Below, in pieces: positions 1 to 5,163 of a DNA stretch of 6,435 nt. Each line of letters opens with the position of its first letter. Position 1 is the stretch's first letter. The position numbers and the translations under genes were made by a program. Source of the stretch: JBFHNV01 sp965365655 (lineage in GTDB: Bacteria; Pseudomonadota; Gammaproteobacteria; HK1); assembly GCA_965365655.1 (NCBI GenBank), contig CBDUCN010000296.1:1-6435 (forward strand), read 5' to 3'. The notes below the pieces were generated by a model that worked only from the letters and a program-made list of their open reading frames with translations, made no database searches and had not been told where the DNA came from.

Positions 1-1442
1 TCGATCGCGGTGACCAGGCCCAGCGCGTCGAAGGTGCTGGCGCGGGTGCGCTGCTCCGCGCTCGGGCCGGCGCGCGGCACGACGACCAACGGCTTGCCGA
101 GGCGCAGCCCCTCGAGCAGGGTGTTGTAGCCGGCCATCGTGACGATCGCATCGGCCGCGCCGAAGTAGTCCAGCGGCCGTGACACCGCGTCCAGCAGCTC
201 CACCGGCAGTCCGCGGGCGCGGCGCGCGAGCGCGGCGCGGTGCTCCGGCTCCATCAGCGGCCCGGTGATCAGCGCCATGCGGGGCCTCGCGTGGGGAGCG
301 ATGCGCTCCAGCGCGTCCAGGCTCGCCTGCATCATCGGCTCCGCGTCGTGGCCGCCGCCGCCCGTGACGACCACGAGACGCCGATCGCCGACGCCCAGCG
401 CGTCGCGCACCCGCGCGGCGTCGCGCGGCTCGTCGTCCCCGCACACGTAGCCGCAGTAGTGCACCGGCAGGTCGTCGAGGCCGTAGTGAGCGCCGGCGTC
501 GAAGATCTCGCGCTGTCCGTAGACGAACACCTCGTCGTACAGCTCGGAGACGACGTCGTGGGTCCCGTCGCGCCGCCATGCCGCGCGCACCGTCTCCGGG
601 TCGTCGAGGATGTCGCGAAGCCCCAGCACCACCCGCGGCCCGTTGCGCATGTGGCGGAACATGCGCAGCGTCGGCACCAGCTCACCCCACACGCCGGCGG
701 GAACGTGGTCGGCGAGGAACAGCTTCGGGCGCAGCGCCTCCGCGGTGCGCATGATCAGCCGGCTGCGCAGCTCGCGCGCCGCGTCCACGGAGACCTGCAG
801 GCGCCGCGGCCGCCAGTCGTTCGTGCCGACCTTGACGATCGACGGCAGCTTCATGAAGTCGACGCCCGGCGGCATCGTCATCAGGTCGGCCGACGGGCTG
901 CCCACCAGCATCAGCACGCTGGCGCCGGGCACCTCGCGCACGAAGCGCGACGCGATGTTGAGGCTGCGCCGCATGTGGCCTAGACCGAAGCCGTCGTGCG
1001 AGTACATCAGCACGGTCGGCGCGGTGTTGCCGTCGACGCGCGCCGTCCCGCGCGCCGCGGGCATCGATCCGCGCGCCTCCGGCTGTCCCAGCAGCGCGAC
1101 GATGCGTGCGCGAATCTCGCTCAGCGAGAACGGCTTGCACAGGAACGCGGCCGCGCCCAGCGTCGCGGCGCGCCTGCGGTTGGCCTTCGAGTCCTCGCCG
1201 CTCATCACGACCACCGGGAGCTCGGGGAGCGACCCCCGCACCTCGGCGAGCAGGTCCAGGCCGTCGCCGTCGGGCAGGTTCAGGTCCAGGCACATCGCGT
1301 CGAAGTGCTCGCCGTCCAGCAGCCCGCGCGCCGTGTCCGAATCGGGCGCGGCGTGCGCGATGAACCCCGCGCTGCGCAGGTGACTGCTCAGGTTGCGTGC
1401 GAAGGTCTGCTGGTCGTCGACGATCAGGATCCGGGCGCTCAT
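1..1442 (-). CDS. Response-regulator receiver domain fused to a GT-B (MurG-like / COG4671-type) glycosyltransferase; 3' end beyond the window
   Basis: Reading leftward from ATG at 1442-1440, the frame stays open for 480 codons to the window edge. Residues 1-118 form a complete CheY-like receiver: acidic pair D9/D10, phosphoacceptor D53 in LDLNLPDGDG, S81 at the switch Ser/Thr position, and K103 in CKPF. A Pro/Ala/Gly/Arg linker (about 119-141) leads to a GT-B glycosyltransferase. Its N-terminal Rossmann half opens with PTVLMYSHDGFGLGHMRR (GLGH at 153-156). The C-terminal donor-binding half shows TGGGGHD (GGGG 361-364, H365) and MAGYNTLLE (436-444, the counterpart of the MurG-type GGxNT..E motif). 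Related stand-alone enzymes run to about 390-400 residues (from memory), so perhaps 50-60 residues are missing. A purine-rich AGAGGG at 1457-1452 lies 9 bases before the ATG. The likely role is transfer of a nucleotide-activated sugar, at the inner membrane or in the cytoplasm, under phosphorylation control. Donor and acceptor are unknown. The domain calls are secure; regulation of the enzyme by the receiver is inferred. Confidence 0.92.
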   Translation of the reverse strand, partial: MSARILIVDDQQTFARNLSSHLRSAGFIAHAAPDSDTARGLLDGEHFDAMCLDLNLPDGDGLDLLAEVRGSLPELPVVVMSGEDSKANRRRAATLGAAAFLCKPFSLSEIRARIVALLGQPEARGSMPAARGTARVDGNTAPTVLMYSHDGFGLGHMRRSLNIASRFVREVPGASVLMLVGSPSADLMTMPPGVDFMKLPSIVKVGTNDWRPRRLQVSVDAARELRSRLIMRTAEALRPKLFLADHVPAGVWGELVPTLRMFRHMRNGPRVVLGLRDILDDPETVRAAWRRDGTHDVVSELYDEVFVYGQREIFDAGAHYGLDDLPVHYCGYVCGDDEPRDAARVRDALGVGDRRLVVVTGGGGHDAEPMMQASLDALERIAPHARPRMALITGPLMEPEHRAALARRARGLPVELLDAVSRPLDYFGAADAIVTMAGYNTLLEGLRLGKPLVVVPRAGPSAEQRTRASTFDALGLVTAI

Positions 1443-1479
1443 CGGCGCTGGCCCTCTGACTGAGTGTGTACCCGCTGGC

Positions 1480-1495
1480 TGCAACATCCCTGCCA
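1480..1495 (-). promoter_or_regulatory. Sigma-54 (-24/-12) promoter for the receiver-glycosyltransferase gene
   Basis: Read on the minus strand, 1495 to 1480 is TGGCAGGGATGTTGCA. It matches the sigma-54 consensus TGGCAC-N5-TTGCA at 10 of 11 defined positions. The near-invariant GG (-24) and GC (-12) are present with exactly 10 bp between them. Transcription would start near 1469-1470, giving a 5' leader of about 27 bases before the ATG at 1442. Sigma-54 promoters need an AAA+ activator, and one is encoded at 5163-6435. The position, orientation and upstream sites (IHF match, dyad) all agree. No transcript evidence is available. Confidence 0.8.
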
Positions 1496-1502
1496 GGTCT
1501 GC

Positions 1503-1515
1503 CAAGCCGTTGATC
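1503..1515 (-). promoter_or_regulatory. Probable IHF binding site upstream of the sigma-54 promoter
   Basis: Minus-strand 1515 to 1503 reads GATCAACGGCTTG. Against the IHF consensus WATCAANNNNTTR it matches 12 of 13 positions; only the first (G for W) departs. It lies 7 bp upstream of the -24 element and between that element and the dyad at 1588-1611. This is where IHF-bent sigma-54 promoters usually carry the site, so that the upstream activator can loop onto the polymerase. A match this good in very GC-rich DNA is unlikely to be chance, but flanking A/T-richness, which helps IHF binding, is modest. Confidence 0.55.
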
Positions 1516-1587
1516 CGGAACACCAAAGCAGGGGGTTCGTGGGAAGGGTCCGGGTACCGGCCGCAACGCCGGGTGAAATGCCCCGAG

Positions 1588-1611
1588 GCCGTGGGGGAGA
1601 TGCCCCACGGC
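1588..1611. promoter_or_regulatory. 9-bp-arm dyad, candidate enhancer (activator) site for the sigma-54 promoter
   Basis: GCCGTGGGG (1588-1596) and CCCCACGGC (1603-1611) are perfect inverted arms around a 6-base spacer. The centre is about 130 bp upstream of the predicted start site near 1469, within the usual range for NtrC-family enhancers. A related direct repeat adds to it: ATGCCCC occurs at 1578-1584 and again at 1600-1606, 22 bp apart or about two helical turns, as cooperative activator dimers would need. The same dyad could instead act as a hairpin ending the kinase transcript (stop at 1703), but no T-run follows it on the minus strand. The enhancer reading is preferred. Confidence 0.45.
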
Positions 1612-1675
1612 TGCGGCGAGTCGCGGGTGGGTGCCGGTGAAGGAGCGCGCGCGCGGTGCGGCGCACGCGGAAGGA

Positions 1676-1695
1676 CGCACGCGACCGTACGTGCG
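1676..1695. repeat. Short inverted repeat just past the phosphotransferase stop codon
   Basis: CGCACG (1676-1681) pairs with CGTGCG (1690-1695) across an 8-base loop, starting 8 bases after the kinase stop codon (1705-1703) in the direction of transcription. On the minus strand the hairpin is followed by TCCTTCC, a pyrimidine stretch but not a real U-tract. It may be a weak terminator or merely chance in CG-rich DNA. Confidence 0.3.
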
Positions 1696-1702
1696 ATCTC
1701 CG

Positions 1703-2533
1703 TCAGGACGTGGCGCGGTGCGGCGTGCGCCGTGCGACCTCGCGGGCGGCGTCGACGATGCGCGCGAAGCCGTCGTCGTCCAGGCCCCGCTCGCCCAGCT
1801 TCAGCGCGCGCCGCAGCAGCGCGACCGCGGCGTGCGTGCACATCGCCGACGTCTCGCAGCGCCGGCCCGACAGGTCCCGGTAGACCTCGGCGACGATCGC
1901 GCCGACCGCGGACACGCCGTCGCGTACATCGCCGGTGAACAGGTCCTCGCTGGTGACCACGTGGGCGACGAAGTTGCCGAGGTCCGCCTCGGGCGGGCCC
2001 AGCGCGAGGTCGTCGAGGTCGAGCAGCCACGGCTGCGCGTCCCCGAGCACCACCTGCCCGGCGTGGAAGTCACCGTGCACCGGCCGCGTGCCGGCGGGCG
2101 CCGCCGCGGCGAGCGCGTCGCCCAGCGCGCGGCGCACGACGCCCGCGCGGGCCGCGCGCCGCGGGTCCAGCGCGTCCAGCCGGGCGTCGATCCGTCGCCA
2201 CGGGTCGAGCGCGGCCAGCTCGAGCCCGTCGGCGGCGAGCGCGTGCAGCCGTGCGAGCGGCTCGAGCACGGGCGCCAGCGCTTCACGCGGCACGCGGCTC
2301 CAGCCGGCGCCGGCGCGTGCGACCCGCTCGCGCAGCGCGGCGCGCCCGGGCGTGCCCTCGCACCACGCGAATACCAGCTCCCGGCGCGCCCGGTCGTGGC
2401 GCGCGGGCGGCGTGTGCAGGCCGCTCGCGCGCAGGCGCTCGGTGCGTCGCACCAGCGCGTCCACGTCCGCCGCCCGGCGGTCCGCGACGTCCTTGCGCGC
2501 CCATGTACCGTCGCGGCGAACGCCGCGTGTCAC
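1703..2533 (-). CDS. Aminoglycoside-phosphotransferase-like (APH/choline kinase fold) small-molecule kinase with a very short N-lobe
   Basis: This 276-residue protein starts at GTG 2533-2531, overlapping the upstream stop codon by GTGA; GAGGA at 2547-2543 is the ribosome site. The catalytic loop is HGDFHAGQ (153-160): D155 is the expected catalytic base, and Q160 stands where the family usually has Asn. The metal-binding DFG-equivalent is LLDLDDLALG (D172, 170-179), followed by PPEADLGNF (180-188), typical of APH/Pfam PF01636. The N-lobe is unusual. The protein opens at what looks like strand beta-3 (DGTWARKD, K14 as candidate ATP lysine), with no room for the glycine-rich beta-1/beta-2 hairpin. 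An ELVFAWCEG hinge lies at 52-60. It would phosphorylate a hydroxyl of a small molecule with ATP. Coupling to a glycosyltransferase suggests a sugar or glycolipid precursor, not an antibiotic, but the substrate is unknown. An upstream in-frame extension to 2827 exists but would only read a shadow of the glycosyltransferase. Confidence 0.85.
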   Translation of the reverse strand: MTRGVRRDGTWARKDVADRRAADVDALVRRTERLRASGLHTPPARHDRARRELVFAWCEGTPGRAALRERVARAGAGWSRVPREALAPVLEPLARLHALAADGLELAALDPWRRIDARLDALDPRRAARAGVVRRALGDALAAAAPAGTRPVHGDFHAGQVVLGDAQPWLLDLDDLALGPPEADLGNFVAHVVTSEDLFTGDVRDGVSAVGAIVAEVYRDLSGRRCETSAMCTHAAVALLRRALKLGERGLDDDGFARIVDAAREVARRTPHRATS

Positions 2534-3522
2534 GCGAGCAGATCCTCGATCAGCTCCGCGCAGCGCCCGGCGCCGGACGGGCCCAGCGGCGCCGGCGTAC
2601 GCCGCTCGCGGGCGGCCAGCACGCGGCTCATCCAGCGCACCGTGCGGCCGGGATCGTCGTCGCGATGATCCAGCCCGAGCACCGCCCCCCACTCGCGGGT
2701 CCTCTTGTCCTGATCGTCGTAGGTGCGGTCCACCGGCAGCAGCAGCGTCGGAACGTCGGTGCACGCGAGCTCGAGCACCGAGTTGTAGCCCGCGGTGCTG
2801 ATCACCACGTCGTGCGCCGCGAAGCACTCGTGCAGGCGCGCTCCGGGGCGGATCACCGTGTCCACGCCGGGCACCCGCGCGTCCTCGCCCGCGCGCGGCC
2901 CAAGCGCCTGCACGATCTCGACCGGCTCGCGGACCCCGGTGCGCACCGCGGCGAGCAGCGCGCCGACGCGCTCGCGAAAGGCCGCCGCCGTGTCGCCGCT
3001 GCCGCCGCCGCCGGACGCGACCAGCACCGATCGCGTCGCGCCGCGCGCGCCGGGCGCGGCGCCGCCGTCACGGTAGATCCAGCCGGCGGCCTCGACACGG
3101 CGCGCCGGCACCGTGCCCGGCTCGGGCATCCAGTGCGCGGCGGGGTTCGGGATCAGCACGAGGTCCCACGGCCGGCCGCGCTCGAGGCGGAAGCGCGCGA
3201 GGCGATCGGGAACGGTTTCACGCAGCACCAGGCACAGCGGCGCGTCGAGCTCGTGCAGATCCGGGAGCACGGCGGTGTCGACCACCGCGAGCGCGCAGCC
3301 GCGCGTGCGAAGCGAACGCGCCATCTCGTCGCGCGGCTCGGACGCGATGGCGCGGTACAGCCGCGCCTCGTCGTCGTCGAGGCCGCCGAGCGCCGCGTTC
3401 GTCAGCAGCGCGAGGGGCCGGTGCGGTGCGCGTGCGGCGAGCGCCGCCGCGATGTTTGTCACGCGTCGCAGGTGCCCGAGCCCGGTCTTGCCGGTCGCGC
3501 AGAAGGTGATGGGTGCGCTCAA
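2530..3522 (-). CDS. GT-B fold (MurG-like) glycosyltransferase, stand-alone
   Basis: The protein is 330 residues from a TTG start (3522-3520). The TTG is accepted because an in-frame TGA lies at 3591-3589 with no ATG or GTG between, and because the first beta strand and acceptor loop follow at once: ITFCATGKTGLGHLRR (5-20, GLGH at 14-17). The C-terminal half has VLVASGGGGSGDT (166-178) and ISTAGYNSVLELA (241-253), the GGxNS..E-like donor-binding motif, then PTLLLPVDRTYDDQDKR. It is a paralogue of the glycosyltransferase half of the gene at 1-1442: GLGHhRRxxNIA and AGYN(T/S) line up. It has no receiver domain. No signal peptide or membrane segment is seen, so it should act in the cytoplasm or at the inner membrane face. 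It is first in the leftward operon and translationally coupled to the kinase. Donor and acceptor are unknown. The ribosome site is weak, which with TTG suggests low expression. Confidence 0.9.
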   Translation of the reverse strand: MSAPITFCATGKTGLGHLRRVTNIAAALAARAPHRPLALLTNAALGGLDDDEARLYRAIASEPRDEMARSLRTRGCALAVVDTAVLPDLHELDAPLCLVLRETVPDRLARFRLERGRPWDLVLIPNPAAHWMPEPGTVPARRVEAAGWIYRDGGAAPGARGATRSVLVASGGGGSGDTAAAFRERVGALLAAVRTGVREPVEIVQALGPRAGEDARVPGVDTVIRPGARLHECFAAHDVVISTAGYNSVLELACTDVPTLLLPVDRTYDDQDKRTREWGAVLGLDHRDDDPGRTVRWMSRVLAARERRTPAPLGPSGAGRCAELIEDLLA

Positions 3523-3558
3523 CGCGATGGCTGGTCCGGAAAGCGGTGCAGGCGGCGT

Positions 3559-3579
3559 GCGCGTGCCCTGTGCACGCGC
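3559..3579. repeat. Perfect 8-bp inverted repeat in the divergent gap
   Basis: GCGCGTGC (3559-3566) and GCACGCGC (3572-3579) are separated by 5 bases, centred 47 bp upstream of the TTG start of the leftward glycosyltransferase. It sits between the two divergent operons, where an operator could influence either one. Alternating CG-rich sequence makes chance palindromes common in this DNA, so a function is only suggested by position. It does not share a core with the dyad at 1588-1611. Confidence 0.35.
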
Positions 3580-3720
3580 GCGAAGACCTCAGGCGCGGAT
3601 GATAGAAGATCCGCCGCGTCGCGCGCGCGATGCCCTGGATTCCATCGGCCGCGACTTAAAGATGTATCGCGTTGTGTGACGCCGTACGGGGGCGCGACAC
3701 GCGAAAACATCGCGCCCGGG

Positions 3721-3729
3721 TGCGATAAT
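3721..3729 (+). promoter_or_regulatory. Candidate extended -10 promoter for the sensor-kinase/activator operon
   Basis: TGCGATAAT reads as an extended -10 element (TGn followed by GATAAT, 5 of 6 to TATAAT). It is one of few A/T-rich spots in the gap. Transcription would begin near 3736, giving a leader of about 57 bases to the GTG at 3793. No convincing -35 hexamer is seen at the right spacing (3701-3706 is GCGAAA), which extended -10 promoters can tolerate. This supports choosing the 3793 start over in-frame candidates further upstream. Confidence 0.4.
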
Positions 3730-3792
3730 CGTGCTCTGGCGGGCCGCTGCTTTGCCCGAGTACAGGCCCTTCAAGACCGCAAAGCCACCGCC

Positions 3793-5163
3793 GTGCCGCT
3801 CCTCGAAAACCTTGTTTCCCACGCCCGCTCGTTCGGTCTGCTGCGTTCGTTCGCGCTCGTGAGCTTCCTGTCGATCACCGCGACCACCGCGGTCTCGTCC
3901 TTCGTGCTGCTGCGCTTCCTGTCCGATCACCTGATCGAGCGCGATGCGGCGGTCACGCGGCAGTTCATCCAGAGCATTGCTGACATCGAGCGACTCGGGC
4001 TGGAGCTGAAGCGCCCGCGCGCGCTGCAGACGGAGGAAGGCTTCGGCGAGTTCTTCCGCCACGTCGGCAACATGCCGGACGTCGTCGCCGCGGTCGTGTA
4101 CTCGCCCGATCGGCAGGTGATCTGGTCCAGCGACAGCAGCCTGATCGGCCAGCGCTTCGAGGAGAACGACGAGCTGGCGCAGGCGCTGAAGGGCGACCTG
4201 GTGCACGAGTTCGTCGACCGCTCGGATGGCGGCAAGGAGGAGCACGCGCAGATCTTCACCGCCCCGGTGGAGTTCGTCGAGAACTACCTTCCGATCGCCG
4301 ACGCGCGGCGCGGCGAGATCATCGCGGTCGCCGAGATCTACAAGGTCCCGCGCGCGCTGTTCGACGCGCTTGCGGAAGGCCGCCGTCTCGTGTGGCTGAC
4401 CGCGGCGGCTGGAGGGCTGTTCCTGTGGCTGGTTCTGTACTGGATCGTGCGCCGCGCCGCGGATCTGATCAGCGCGCAGCAGAGCCGGCTGCTCGAGTCG
4501 GAGCGCTATGCGGCCGTCGGCGAGATGGCCACCGCCGTCGCGCACGGCATTCGCAACCCGCTCGCGTCCATCCGCTCGAGCGCCGAGCTCGCGGTCGAGG
4601 CCGACTCGTTCGACCTGACGCGCGACACGGCCGGCGACATCATCGCCGAGGTCGATCGGCTCGAGAAGTGGGTCAAGGATCTGCTGCTCGGCTCGCGCCT
4701 GGAGGACACCAGCATCGAGCACGTGCGCCTCGACGTGCTCGCGCGCGAGCACCTCGAGTCGCTGTCGCGGCGCCTGGAGCGTAACCGCGTCGAGCTGGCG
4801 CTGGACCTGCAGCCCGTCGCGCCGATGCGCGGCGACGCGCCGCTGCTGGGGCAGATGCTCGACAGCCTGCTGTCGAACGCGCTGGAGGCGATGCCGGGCG
4901 GCGGCACCCTGACCGTGCGCACCGCGCCGGTCGACGACGGCAGGAAGGTGGAGCTGGTCGTCAGCGACACGGGGATCGGGATCCCGCGTGAGATCGCGGC
5001 GCAGGTATTCAGCCCGCTGGTGACCAGCAAGCGCAGCGGCCTCGGGCTCGGCCTCGCGCTGGTCAAGCGCATCGTCGAGCGCCACGACGGCGACATCGAC
5101 CTGTCGAGCGAGGCGGGCCGGGGAACCACGGCGCGATTGCGCTTCCGCGCGGTGAGGCGCTGA
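3793..5163 (+). CDS. Membrane-bound sensor histidine kinase (HisKA + HATPase_c) with a periplasmic PAS/Cache-like sensor
   Basis: This 456-residue kinase is read from GTG at 3793. It has a first membrane helix (about 19-41, preceded by basic residues), a periplasmic region of about 155 residues, a second helix (199-219, rich in Leu/Trp), and a short linker straight into the kinase core with no clear HAMP domain. The sensor region includes DVVAAVVYSPDRQVIW and GEIIAVAEIYKVPRALF, the strand pattern of PAS-like/Cache extracellular sensors (inferred; no ligand can be named). The H-box is VAHGIRNPLASIRS with phosphoacceptor H251. The ATPase domain has the N-box SNALEA (N362), G1 box SDTGIGI (D392, G394, G396), F-box FSPLVTSK and G2 box GLGLG (416-420). 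The residue after H251 is Gly where Glu/Asp is usual. Its stop codon overlaps the activator's ATG (TGATG), so the two are co-translated partners. The ribosome site before GTG is poor. The frame runs open far upstream, but that stretch is antisense to the glycosyltransferase and has no family resemblance. Confidence 0.95.
   Translation: MPLLENLVSHARSFGLLRSFALVSFLSITATTAVSSFVLLRFLSDHLIERDAAVTRQFIQSIADIERLGLELKRPRALQTEEGFGEFFRHVGNMPDVVAAVVYSPDRQVIWSSDSSLIGQRFEENDELAQALKGDLVHEFVDRSDGGKEEHAQIFTAPVEFVENYLPIADARRGEIIAVAEIYKVPRALFDALAEGRRLVWLTAAAGGLFLWLVLYWIVRRAADLISAQQSRLLESERYAAVGEMATAVAHGIRNPLASIRSSAELAVEADSFDLTRDTAGDIIAEVDRLEKWVKDLLLGSRLEDTSIEHVRLDVLAREHLESLSRRLERNRVELALDLQPVAPMRGDAPLLGQMLDSLLSNALEAMPGGGTLTVRTAPVDDGRKVELVVSDTGIGIPREIAAQVFSPLVTSKRSGLGLGLALVKRIVERHDGDIDLSSEAGRGTTARLRFRAVRR

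Noticed and set aside
240..1463. Several plus-strand frames across 240-1463
   Set aside because: They are antisense to the receiver-glycosyltransferase gene, whose every expected motif is present on the minus strand.
1551..1560. Near-palindrome CCGGGTACCGG before the sigma-54 region
   Set aside because: Arms are short and imperfect, and such CG-rich matches are expected by chance here.
1588..1611. The dyad as a Rho-independent terminator
   Set aside because: The stem is strong, but no T-run follows on either strand, and its distance to the sigma-54 promoter fits an enhancer better.
3599..3604. TATCAT on the minus strand as a -10 for the leftward glycosyltransferase
   Set aside because: No acceptable -35 hexamer lies at 16-18 bp, and there is no extended -10 TG; a single 5/6 hexamer is weak evidence.
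3737..3752. Sigma-54-like TGGCGG...TGCTT upstream of the sensor kinase
   Set aside because: The spacing between the GG and GC is one base too short, and sigma-54 promoters tolerate spacing changes poorly.
2251..3792. Very long open frame upstream of, and continuous with, the sensor kinase
   Set aside because: It is antisense to the glycosyltransferase and kinase genes, is rich in Arg/Ala/Pro with no domain, and the candidate promoter at 3721 and membrane topology both fit a start at 3793.
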